From: Caldilineaceae bacterium bin34
GTDB taxonomy: Bacteria > Chloroflexota > Anaerolineae > Caldilineales > Caldilineaceae
Direction: 5' to 3'
DNA length: 46,620 bases
Assembly (NCBI GenBank): GCA_002238555.1
Contig: MPMO01000038.1
Coordinates: forward strand, 1-46,620
Under the pieces are notes generated by a model. It was not told the DNA's origin and did no database searches. It was given only the letters and a program-made list of their open reading frames with translations. Positions 1 through 7,171 of this stretch are shown in pieces (position 1 is the first letter of the stretch; each line of letters opens with the position of its first letter). A program made the translations under genes and the position numbers.

Positions 1-199
1 CGCCGCGCGCCCACCGCCGGGAGCCCTGGGACTACGACCGCGAGCTCTACAAGCGGCGCAACGAGGTGGAGCGCCTGTTCCGGCGCCTCAAGGGGTTCCG
101 GCGGGGCTACACCCGCTTTGACAAGCTGGACCGCATGTACTGGGCCTTCATCCAGTTCGCCCTCATCGTGGAAACCCTGCGCGTAGTGTGAACAGGCCC
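1..199 (+). mobile_element. Right end of an IS5-family (IS427-like) insertion sequence
   Basis: Eight bases after the transposase stop the sequence reads GGCCC and then TA. Read inward from the other strand, the end is GGGCCTGTTCACACTACG, which fits the terminal inverted repeat of IS427-group elements. Such elements usually duplicate a TA or CTAG target, and CCTAG is found at 198-202. The left end is outside the window, so the repeat pairing is inferred. The element stops 92 bp before the next gene start. Confidence 0.6.
3..191 (+). CDS. IS5-family transposase, C-terminal end (cut by window edge)
   Basis: The open frame enters from outside the window and stops with TGA at 189-191. It encodes 62 residues including YKRRNEVERLFRRLKGFRR, then RFDKLD and a hydrophobic tail ending FALIVETLRVV. 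The Y-x2-R-x3-E-x6-K arrangement is the C-terminal DDE signature of IS5-family (IS427-like) transposases, where the Glu of EVERLF is the last catalytic acid. The enzyme would cut and rejoin the ends of its own element. The start and the rest of the element lie to the left, so I cannot tell whether the copy is intact. Confidence 0.85.
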   Translation, partial: PRAHRREPWDYDRELYKRRNEVERLFRRLKGFRRGYTRFDKLDRMYWAFIQFALIVETLRVV

Positions 200-291
200 T
201 AGCGTCGCCGTCGTACGGTTCATTCCGAACGGGACACATGCGCGCAGCGCGCCGGACCAACAACCTCAACAATTCACTCAGGAGTGGAACC

Positions 292-1131
292 ATGAACAAT
301 CTCGAAGTCGCCTGTGAGGGGATGGAGGCCCCCGCCGAAGCCTTGAACGCATCCCTCCGGCAATGCCAAACCCTGGTGCGCAAGGTGCAGAGGGCCGTGC
401 AGGCTGGGGATATGCGCGTGCTGCCCGATGCGCTGGCCGACCTGGTACGGTCCGTGGGCGTGCTCCAGTCCGCGGCCAACGATGCCAAGGATGCGTGGCC
501 CCACACACCCGACGAAGTGACCGCCTACATCCAGGACGGCTGGCTGAATGAGATGCTTGATACGGCCGGGAACCGGGAACTGGACATGTTCCCGCTGCCT
601 TCGGGCGACGCCTTGATCGCACCTCCGCTGGACATCCGCGTTCTGCCGGAAAGCAGGTCGGCGACCCTCGGCGGGAAACGGGTTGGCGGCCTCCGTCCCT
701 CGTTTCTGGCCGATGCCGTGCAAAAGGCGCAGGCCCGGGATCCGAAGTTCAACGCCGCGGCCTTCCTGACCCGGCTGTACAAGATGATGTGCGGCATTCT
801 GGGTAAATCCAACCTCCACTCTGGCGACCTCGGCACGACCACGGTGCTGCTGGATCGCCTGTATCGCCTATACACGGAGTATCCGGGCGTGCGGCGGGAG
901 TACTCCCGCCTGGACTTTGCAAGGGATTTGTTTCTGCTGGATGCCAGCGATGTTGTGTTGACGCGCACCATCAGTTCGCGATCCGTTCATTTGGCGGTGT
1001 CGTTTCCGTCTGCCACAGGAACGCGCGGCAGCGCAAGCAATGTCTTTACCTACATCCGGGGCGATGGCGCACAGGTGGATTTCTACAGCATCCGATTCGA
1101 TGAGGTGGAAAGTGAAAGCGATACCCCTTGA
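292..1131 (+). CDS. Unrecognised protein, first gene of a BrxC/BrxD-like ATPase operon
   Basis: A 279-residue protein that I do not recognise. ATG at 292 is preferred over the upstream ATG at 238 because AGGAGTGG lies just before it. Residues 12 to 65 look mainly helical and could form a coiled coil. The middle is rich in Leu/Tyr helices (LLDRLYRLYTEYP), and the C-terminus looks like beta strands (VHLAVSFPS, VFTYIRG, VDFYSIRF). No catalytic motif, signal peptide or membrane segment is visible. Its stop overlaps the GTG start of the next gene by 20 bases, so the two are probably translationally coupled. By context it may be a structural or adaptor subunit for the two downstream ATPase-family proteins (inference). 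Confidence 0.75.
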   Translation: MNNLEVACEGMEAPAEALNASLRQCQTLVRKVQRAVQAGDMRVLPDALADLVRSVGVLQSAANDAKDAWPHTPDEVTAYIQDGWLNEMLDTAGNRELDMFPLPSGDALIAPPLDIRVLPESRSATLGGKRVGGLRPSFLADAVQKAQARDPKFNAAAFLTRLYKMMCGILGKSNLHSGDLGTTTVLLDRLYRLYTEYPGVRREYSRLDFARDLFLLDASDVVLTRTISSRSVHLAVSFPSATGTRGSASNVFTYIRGDGAQVDFYSIRFDEVESESDTP

Positions 1132-2098
1132 CACATGGCTTGCCGTGATGGATCGGCAGTACCTGTCCGCGGACGGATTTGTTCGCAACGGCGGCTCGGC
1201 CGTCAAGTTTGTGATCTCCTCGCACAACAACCTGCGCCAGGCATTGGTTGACTCGTTGTCCGAGTTGGGTCGGCAACACGATTTCGTGCCCATCCTGTTC
1301 AGGGCGGATGAACGCCGCCTGGATCGCCCCCCGGACCTGTTCTACACGATGGCCGAACACTTGGACTGGCGCACTATGGCCCGCCGTCTCATTCTCGATC
1401 TGGCCCGGGAACAGCACCTGCAGGTGGACGGCATAACGCCCGACGGCCAAGCCAACATCTACGTCGCCCTGGCCAAGGCCAACAAGACGGATCCATTCAC
1501 CCTGCCCGGCGACATTCTGCCCGCCCTGGAACAGCGTACATTGCACGATCCCCGCATGCTTCGGGATTTCGGATGGGCGGTCCGCCACCTGTGCATGTGC
1601 GAGGCCCGCGCCGACGAGCAGTTCTACGGGGGCTCCGCCCTCCTGGACTGGCTGAAGGGGCAGGAACGTCGCCTGGCCAGCGTCCGCCACTTCCATGTCC
1701 ACACTTCCGTCAACACCCTTACGGCCCGCCGCTACATGGGGTCCCTGTGCCGCTTTGTCCGTCAGTCGGGGCAGGCCGGCACAATCCTGATCCTGGACAT
1801 CAGGCGCCTAACGCGCGCGGTGCGCCCCGGCGACGACAGCGAGTACTACACAAAAAACAAGGTGCTGGCGTGCTACGAAGTGCTGCGGGACCTCGTGGAC
1901 AACATTGACAGCCTAGGCCACACATTGGTGGTCGTGGTCGCCCGCCCCGAATTTACGGACGGTTCCATTACATCCCAGGAACGCGGTCACCACATCTACC
2001 CGGCCCTGTCCTCGCGCATTGAGAACGAAGTCGTGGGCGACGATTGGATTTGCCCAGAGAACACATTGATTCACCTTGAGCAAGGAGTGGAGGCATGA
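1112..2098 (+). CDS. BrxD-like protein with degenerate nucleotide-binding motifs
   Basis: A 328-residue protein. GTG at 1112 was chosen because GAGGTGGAAA precedes it; an in-frame start at 1040 would overlap the previous gene further. Residues 205-310 resemble the C-terminal half of BREX BrxD/DUF2791 ATPases: a helix, GTILILDIRRL at the Walker B place, an acidic/Tyr stretch and LRDLVDNID, then LVVVVARPEFTDG and a YPALSSRIENE segment. The Walker A place near residue 33 reads KFVISSHNNLRQAL, with no GxxxxGK[ST], and the acidic residue after Walker B Asp229 is replaced by Ile. It is therefore probably a non-hydrolysing partner of the next gene, with which it shares an ATGA stop/start overlap. 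Family assignment is from memory of the motif pattern. Confidence 0.65.
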   Translation: MKAIPLDTWLAVMDRQYLSADGFVRNGGSAVKFVISSHNNLRQALVDSLSELGRQHDFVPILFRADERRLDRPPDLFYTMAEHLDWRTMARRLILDLAREQHLQVDGITPDGQANIYVALAKANKTDPFTLPGDILPALEQRTLHDPRMLRDFGWAVRHLCMCEARADEQFYGGSALLDWLKGQERRLASVRHFHVHTSVNTLTARRYMGSLCRFVRQSGQAGTILILDIRRLTRAVRPGDDSEYYTKNKVLACYEVLRDLVDNIDSLGHTLVVVVARPEFTDGSITSQERGHHIYPALSSRIENEVVGDDWICPENTLIHLEQGVEA

Positions 2099-3276
2099 GT
2101 TTGCCGTCTGACCGGCTGGAGTGCCGCTGGGTCATTGAATCCATGCGCAACGGCGTGCCCAACCGCCAGGCCGTGGCCCGTCTGGAGTGCAACCAGCCGC
2201 GCATACAGAAACGCGTTCACAAGATGCTGGAGGACTTGGAAACCCTGCCGCAGGCGGTATCGAACAAGGCATCGCACTTCATCCTGGCTTCCGGGGACTT
2301 CGGGCAGGGCAAGTCCCACCTGCTGGCCAACCTGGCGCAGGACGCGCTGGAGCGGGGGTTTGCCACCAGTAGCATTGTCGTCAGCAAGGAGACCCCCCTG
2401 TACAAGCTGGATGCCATGTTTCGGATGGCCGCGGGTTGGGGCCGCCTGCCGGACAGTTCGGGCCTAATGGTCGAGGATGCATGGGACCGCCTGTTGCGCA
2501 GGCGGGATGCCGTCGATGCCCTGATTACGGAGTTGGAGGCCGGGCAATACGACCTGCATCCGATTTTCCCCGCTACCCTGCGGGTGCGGTTTCGATGCGG
2601 GGAAGAGGATCTCAACAGCGAGATCGGACTCTTCTGGGCCGGCGAAAAAATCCGCATCGCACGCGTCAAGGAAGGGCTGAAGCTGATTGGAAGCGATCCC
2701 GACATCTCGATGCCTCCCGTCAAGACCCTGCCCCCGCAGCGCCTGCTGTTCCTGTCCCTGCTGTTGCGGGCCGCGGGTTGCCGTGGGTGGGTGGTGTTCC
2801 TGGATGAATTGGAATTGATCGATTCCTACTCGCGCCTGCAACGCGGCCGTGCCTACGCGGAACTGGCTCGCTGGGCGGGGGTCAAACCCTACGCTCCGGT
2901 ACCGGGTCTGGTTGTGGTGGGGGCCATCACCGGCGACTTTGACACTGCGGTTCTGTCCAACTCGGGCAAGGGTGACAGGGGCAAGTTGCCCATCCTGTTA
3001 CAGGAGAAGGGACCGGACCTGGAAAAAGCGGCCGTGGCTGGCATGAAGCTTTTTTCGCAAAAAGGCGAACCCTTGGTTCGCCCCAACATCTCCGGCGCAC
3101 AGCGCATGGTGGATAGCCTGCGGGACATCTACAACCAAGCCTACGACTGTGAAGCGAAGCCGTTGGATGTGAAGGACCTCGGTCCCGACAGCGACCTGCC
3201 GCGGGCCCGGGTGCGGAAGGCCATTCGCCTGTGGGACCGGGATCGATACCAGGTCGACCAACCGCCGCAGTCATAG
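2095..3276 (+). CDS. BrxC/BrxD-family (DUF2791-like) P-loop ATPase
   Basis: A 393-residue ATPase. Walker A is GDFGQGKS at residues 67-74, preceded by the strand HFILAS. Walker B is GWVVFLDELE at 231-240 with the Asp-Glu pair intact. The order of an N-terminal helical segment, P-loop, long helical insert, and a Walker B of the form VVFLDELE followed by an Arg-rich helix (RLQRGRAYAEL) matches the BREX BrxC/BrxD superfamily. ATG at 2095 overlaps the previous stop (ATGA) and has GGAGTGGAGGC upstream. These ATPases normally work in phage-defence complexes with methyltransferase, PglZ or helicase partners, none of which is in this window. The exact system is unknown. Confidence 0.75.
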   Translation: MSLPSDRLECRWVIESMRNGVPNRQAVARLECNQPRIQKRVHKMLEDLETLPQAVSNKASHFILASGDFGQGKSHLLANLAQDALERGFATSSIVVSKETPLYKLDAMFRMAAGWGRLPDSSGLMVEDAWDRLLRRRDAVDALITELEAGQYDLHPIFPATLRVRFRCGEEDLNSEIGLFWAGEKIRIARVKEGLKLIGSDPDISMPPVKTLPPQRLLFLSLLLRAAGCRGWVVFLDELELIDSYSRLQRGRAYAELARWAGVKPYAPVPGLVVVGAITGDFDTAVLSNSGKGDRGKLPILLQEKGPDLEKAAVAGMKLFSQKGEPLVRPNISGAQRMVDSLRDIYNQAYDCEAKPLDVKDLGPDSDLPRARVRKAIRLWDRDRYQVDQPPQS

Positions 3277-3337
3277 CCACCAGAAAGTCGGGGAGGCACG
3301 ATAAAAAAATCTGGCCGTCTAATTCGCAGGCGAATGC

Positions 3338-3358
3338 AGGGCGACCGGCGGTCGCCCT
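3338..3358. terminator. Perfect hairpin, possible terminator
   Basis: AGGGCGACC and GGTCGCCCT form nine perfect pairs around a GGC loop. A smaller stem, ATTCG/CGAAT at 3322-3335, adjoins it. On the minus strand a run of seven T lies at 3303-3309, about 30 bases beyond the stem. It sits between convergent genes (plus-strand operon ending 3276, minus-strand gene ending 3534). It could end either transcript, though no U-tract directly abuts the main stem. Confidence 0.4.
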
Positions 3359-3533
3359 CGCCCGCGGTGATGCGCGCCTTGCGCTCCCTGCGTGCCCAGC
3401 CGCAGCAACAGGCATCGCCCGCGTCGGCCGTTCGGAGTGCCCTGCGCAAGGCCCAGGTGCAGACGGGGACGTAGTAGTCCGGATTGAGCCGACATGAACA
3501 CTGATTGCCTGCCGGCCCCCGCAATGGAATGGC

Positions 3534-3854
3534 TCAATCCAAGGAGGGCATCGATGCCTCGCAGGTCGGGCAACGCATCGGATCCGCCAATTCCTCCACG
3601 CCGTTCCGACACAAGGCAAACGTCACCTGAACGCGCTTGCGGAGGAAGCCCCGTTGGATCTCACCCTCCACGTGCAGGTGATGACAGGTGGTGTCCCGCA
3701 TCAGACCGGGTACCGGACACGTGCGGCACAGGCCTTCGTGCCATCCCGAACTGCCAAGCGGGCTGGCCTCCAACATGCGGCAGCCGCTGGTCTCCTGGCC
3801 GCGGTTGAAGTCGGAGTGGTAGTAAGGGCAGTCGATGCGGACCAAACCAGTCAC
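3534..3854 (-). CDS. Small Cys-rich conserved protein of unknown function
   Basis: About 106 residues, starting MTGLVRIDCPYYHSDFNRG. Conserved-looking pairs include DCPYYH, GCRML, LCRTCPVP, TCHH and, at the end, RCPTC, which suggests a metal-binding fold. I recall similar proteins (CPYYHADWNRG, CRSCPVP, C-terminal CxxC) from Chloroflexota genomes but know no function. Three starts are possible: GTG 3902, GTG 3854 or TTG 3845, none with a clear SD. 3854 is chosen because it overlaps the upstream DUF35 stop least. It is the last gene of a probable thiolase-DUF35 operon. Confidence 0.65.
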   Translation of the reverse strand: MTGLVRIDCPYYHSDFNRGQETSGCRMLEASPLGSSGWHEGLCRTCPVPGLMRDTTCHHLHVEGEIQRGFLRKRVQVTFALCRNGVEELADPMRCPTCEASMPSLD

Positions 3855-3865
3855 CGCGTCACGGA

Positions 3866-4288
3866 TCAGACCGAGACCCCCGCTTGGGCCGCCTTGGCCC
3901 ACAGCGGCCGGAACTTGTAGCAGTAGTGGACCTGTCCCTGCGGTCCGTCCTCCATCAGCTTGCGCGGCACCATTTCAACTTTCATGCCGATTTCAACCTC
4001 GTCGGCCTCGACATCCGTCAGCTGCGCCGTGAGCATGGGGCCCTCGTCGAGCTGGACCAACGCCACCACGTAAGGAGCTTGGCTCTCGAAACCCGCCGGA
4101 GGCTGGAACAGTGTGGTGTAGCTGAAGACCATGCCGGTGCCATTGAACTTGTGGGCCGGTCCGGCAGGCTGGTCGCAATGCGGGCACACATCGCGCGGCG
4201 GGAAGATGTGCTTGTCGCAGGCAGGACACACTTCTCCAATCAGACTGTAGCGCTGGTGCCGCGTGCGCCAGCTGCTGGGTACGAACAT
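3866..4288 (-). CDS. DUF35 Zn-ribbon/OB-fold protein, thiolase partner
   Basis: A 140-residue protein with the DUF35 layout. A short N-terminal helix (MFVPSSWRTRHQRYSLIG) leads into a rubredoxin-like zinc knuckle CPACDKHIFPPRDVCPHC. A beta-barrel OB domain follows, containing GTGMVFSYT, APYVVALVQLDEGP and VEIGMKVEMV. Proteins of this family bind acyl-CoA and couple thiolase to a downstream synthase. The thiolase lies immediately upstream on the same strand, which fits. The ATG at 4288 has GGGAG upstream; an ORF extension to 4360 lacks homology-like sequence. An inverted repeat sits in its 5' leader (4301-4340). Confidence 0.88.
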   Translation of the reverse strand: MFVPSSWRTRHQRYSLIGEVCPACDKHIFPPRDVCPHCDQPAGPAHKFNGTGMVFSYTTLFQPPAGFESQAPYVVALVQLDEGPMLTAQLTDVEADEVEIGMKVEMVPRKLMEDGPQGQVHYCYKFRPLWAKAAQAGVSV

Positions 4289-4300
4289 TTTCCCGTCTCC

Positions 4301-4340
4301 CAATCCATGGACATCGCACTGTCGCGGTCGACATGGATTG
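4301..4340. promoter_or_regulatory. Inverted repeat in the leader of the DUF35 gene
   Basis: CAATCCATG at 4301-4309 is matched by CATGGATTG at 4332-4340, nine perfect pairs with a 22-base spacer. It begins 13 bases before the DUF35 start codon, inside the 217-bp gap after the thiolase. It could be an operator for an internal promoter or an RNA hairpin. Nothing else in the gap (4289-4505) is recognisable. Confidence 0.4.
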
Positions 4341-4505
4341 TGGGGGGCCAAACCTGTCAAACACTGTCAGGAAACAAATCGGGCAGGTTTTGACGGATTC
4401 TTCGACCGATCCCAAGGTTGGGCGCACCCATCCGATACCGCCTTGCACCCAATCCGCCAAACTGCCAAAACCTATCAGGCCGGCACCGATCGCGGGTGTC
4501 CCGCT

Positions 4506-5669
4506 TCAGATTCCCAGGATGTGGGTAAAGACGCTGGCGCCGCTGCCGCCCACATTCTGGATCATGCCCAGGGCAGCGTTGGGAACCTGATTGGGTCCTG
4601 CCAATCCCTGAAGTTGCTTGACCGCCTCGACTGCCTGATACACCCCTGTCGCACCCACCGGATGACCCCGGCTTTTCAAGCCGCCCTGGGTCGAGACGGG
4701 CAGGTCCCCTTCAATGTCGATGTATCCGTCCATGGCGTAGCGCCACCCGGTGCCCGGCTCCGCGTAGCCCACTGCTTCCAGGCTCATGGCACCCAGAATC
4801 GAAAAGGCGTCATGCAACTCAAGGAAGTCCACGTCGTCCAGGCTCGCGCCTGCCTGCGCAAGTGCTTGTTGCGTACTGAGTTCCACGGCGGCCAGCCTGA
4901 GGGGATCCGAGCGATCATGGACCGCCAACGTGTCGGTGGCCGCAGCACTGCCCAGAATGGTCACCGGGGCGACGTGGCGGGAACCGTCGGACAGGGACGA
5001 ACTTCCCGCCGCACACAGGACCACAGCCGCGGCACCGTCGCAAATGGGGCTGCTGTCGAGTACGCACAACGGGCTCGAGATAACCCGCGACCGGCCATAG
5101 TCCTCCTCGGTGATGGCATGCCGAAACATGGCATGCGGATTGTGGCAGCCGTTGCGGTGGGCGTTGATGCTGAATCCCGCAAGGCCCGTGTCGGGCACGT
5201 CGTATTGCCACACGTAACGCTGCATCATCAGGGCGTTGAGCGCCGTAAAGCTGACCCCTTGGAATGTTTCATAGACTGCGTCCGCAGCCATGCCGAGGGC
5301 GGCGGTTGTATCGTGCCCCAGAGTGTTGGTCATCTTCTCCACACCGAGCACCAGGACGCGGTCGTGCAAGCCGGAGGCCACCGCCGTATAACCCATGCGC
5401 AGGGCCGCGGCGCCGGACGCGCAGGCCGCTTCGGTCTTGACCGCTTCAATGTTGCGCAGGCCGCTGAAATCGGCAACCGCCGCAGCCAGGTTCTCCTGAC
5501 CCGACAGGGCTCCGCTCAGCATGTTGCCGACAAACAGGGCATCCACCGCCTCAACGTGCGCATCCAGAAGGGCCGACATCACGGCATCATGGGCCAGATG
5601 CAGGATGGACTTGTCCCAATGCTCGCCGACTTCCGTCTGCCCCGTTCCTATGATGCACACTTTCTTCAT
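4506..5669 (-). CDS. SCP-x-type thiolase / acyl-CoA acyltransferase
   Basis: A 387-residue thiolase-fold protein. It would form or cleave C-C bonds between acyl-CoA units in the cytoplasm. The nucleophile Cys83 lies in EAACASGAAAL, a His in ELHDAF, and another in GHPVGATG. The C-terminal cysteine loop of classical biosynthetic thiolases is replaced by NVGGSGASVFTHIL, as in SCP-2/SCP-x-like 'lipid-transfer' thiolases, which usually need a DUF35 partner; one follows. ATG at 5669 (MKKVCIIGTG) is preceded by GAGAGATCC and preferred over ATG 5684. The substrate is not clear. HMG-CoA-type or fatty-acid chemistry are both possible. Confidence 0.88.
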   Translation of the reverse strand: MKKVCIIGTGQTEVGEHWDKSILHLAHDAVMSALLDAHVEAVDALFVGNMLSGALSGQENLAAAVADFSGLRNIEAVKTEAACASGAAALRMGYTAVASGLHDRVLVLGVEKMTNTLGHDTTAALGMAADAVYETFQGVSFTALNALMMQRYVWQYDVPDTGLAGFSINAHRNGCHNPHAMFRHAITEEDYGRSRVISSPLCVLDSSPICDGAAAVVLCAAGSSSLSDGSRHVAPVTILGSAAATDTLAVHDRSDPLRLAAVELSTQQALAQAGASLDDVDFLELHDAFSILGAMSLEAVGYAEPGTGWRYAMDGYIDIEGDLPVSTQGGLKSRGHPVGATGVYQAVEAVKQLQGLAGPNQVPNAALGMIQNVGGSGASVFTHILGI

Positions 5670-6028
5670 GCCTGGATCTCTCATTCAGAGTACCCTTGGA
5701 CACCTCAGGGAGCCACGACGCACCCAACTCGCCGTGGCCGGCGAACCGCATACGTCACCATTGTATTCAAGCAGCGTCCTGATTGTTGGTGGGGGGACAC
5801 CTATCAACGATCGCCTATCATTCCGGCCGCCCCGCCTCTGCTTGCAATGCGGGAGCCGAGGACGGCGGTCTACCGCGAGTCCCTTTCCTGCTTCCATATA
5901 CGCAGGCCGAAGCAACCCGATTGCAGGCAGGCACCCAAATCGACAGTCCTGAATTGTGTCCCAACACGGGGCCGTACAGGACGCCACCCCAAATCGGGCA
6001 CGCAACGGTTGCCGTTACTACCCCCCCC
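5670..6028. other. Divergent intergenic region between thiolase and yvcK
   Basis: This 359-bp gap must hold the promoters of both divergent transcripts. I could not pick convincing -35/-10 pairs on either strand. GTCCTG/CAGGAC arms at about 5943-5984 could form a weak leader hairpin before yvcK, and a run of eight C precedes its ATG. An open frame starting at 5783 continues into yvcK but its first 82 codons look non-coding. Confidence 0.4.
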
Positions 6029-6985
6029 ATGGCCAAGGACATCAAGATTGCAGCCATTGGCGGCGGCACCGGTTTGCCGGTCCTCCTGCGCGGCCTCAAA
6101 CACTACACGGGAGACATCACTGCCATCGTCACGGTTGCCGACGACGGAGGCAGTTCCGGCAAGCTGACGGAATCCACCGGCATGCTCCCGCCGGGGGACT
6201 TCCGCAACAACATCGCGGCCCTCAGCGAATCGGAAGAGCTGTTCCAACTTCTGCTGCAATACCGATTCGGGGACAAGGAAGGACTGGGCGGCCACGCGTT
6301 CGGCAACCTGTTGATCACGGCCATGTCCGCCATCTACGGGAGCTTCGAGGACGGCATCCTCAACACCAGCCGCGTCCTGGCCGTCCGGGGCCGGGTCCTG
6401 CCCAGCACCTTGGAGGCCGTCACATTGTGCGCCGAAGTGGCGGCCCACGAACCCGCGGTCGCAGGCACGGGCGTCAGACACGTGCGCGGCGAAAGCAACC
6501 TGAGTCAAACCCACGGCCGTATCCGGAGGTTGTCCCTGGACCCAATCCAAGCCCGCGCCTTTCCCGGTGCAATCGAAGCCCTCCTGCGGGCCGACCTGAT
6601 CGTGGCGGGTCCCGGCAGCTTCTTCACCAGCACCATGCCCAACCTCATTGTGGAAGGGATTCGCGCCGCACTGCTGGCGGCCAAGGCCCCCAAGGTGTTC
6701 GTGGCCAACATCCTCAACCAGGAGGGCGAAACCGACGGGTTCACACTGGTCGACTATCTTCAATGCCTGGACCGCCACGGATTGGGCATGTTCACACATG
6801 TAGTGGTCAACAACCGACGCCTGACGTCCGGAAACTGGCCCAGCCTCGAATGGATTCAAGCCCCGGCCAAGGCAGGGCGCATCGATGCCCAGTGCGTGGA
6901 AGCAGACTTGATTGACGACCAGGTGCCTTGGCGCCACGATTCCCGCAAGCTGGCCCGGACCGTGATGGCCGTGGTGGATGCATGA
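6029..6985 (+). CDS. yvcK: YvcK/CofD-like gluconeogenesis factor
   Basis: A 318-residue protein of the CofD-like family. GGGTGLP at residues 11-17 forms the nucleotide-binding turn. VADDGGSSG (36-44) and GMLPPGDFRNNIAAL follow, all hallmarks of YvcK. LIVAGPGSFFTSTMPNL sits in the second half. YvcK proteins bind UDP-sugars and are needed for growth on gluconeogenic carbon and for cell-wall homeostasis; they do not do the CofD lactyl-transfer reaction. ATG at 6029 begins MAKDIKIAAIGGGTG. It directly precedes the glycolytic operon, which fits a role in carbon balance. Confidence 0.93.
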   Translation: MAKDIKIAAIGGGTGLPVLLRGLKHYTGDITAIVTVADDGGSSGKLTESTGMLPPGDFRNNIAALSESEELFQLLLQYRFGDKEGLGGHAFGNLLITAMSAIYGSFEDGILNTSRVLAVRGRVLPSTLEAVTLCAEVAAHEPAVAGTGVRHVRGESNLSQTHGRIRRLSLDPIQARAFPGAIEALLRADLIVAGPGSFFTSTMPNLIVEGIRAALLAAKAPKVFVANILNQEGETDGFTLVDYLQCLDRHGLGMFTHVVVNNRRLTSGNWPSLEWIQAPAKAGRIDAQCVEADLIDDQVPWRHDSRKLARTVMAVVDA

Positions 6986-7094
6986 ACCGGGATACGATCC
7001 CTGCACTGGCCGCGATCGGACCCGTCACTGGCAGGAAGCGATGCTGTCGGGGACCTGCGCCTGTCGGATCCGGCCCCGATTGGGTCCGGTTCCG

Positions 7095-7100
7095 TATAAT
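7095..7100 (+). promoter_or_regulatory. Perfect -10 box ahead of gapA
   Basis: TATAAT stands out in an otherwise GC-rich stretch, 71 bases before the gapA ATG. No good -35 hexamer is found 16-18 bases upstream (the sequence there is GC-rich), so an activator or another sigma preference may apply. It is the best candidate promoter for gapA-pgk and the genes behind it. Confidence 0.55.
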
Positions 7101-7171
7101 CTAAGGGCGTGCGCACGCCTTGGCATCCGTGCGGCAAGACGTCCACTTGGGGCAGGAGCAGGAATCCGACC

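Noticed and set aside
238..291. Upstream ATG start for the first operon gene
   Set aside because: It lacks an SD, whereas AGGAGTGG sits just ahead of the ATG at 292.
292..3276. Calling the operon a complete BREX system
   Set aside because: No PglZ, methyltransferase, Lon-like protease or helicase is found. Only the ATPase family is supported.
4263..6167. 634-codon plus-strand open frame
   Set aside because: It runs antisense to the thiolase and DUF35 genes, whose motifs and SD are clear. Long antisense frames are expected in GC-rich coding sequence.
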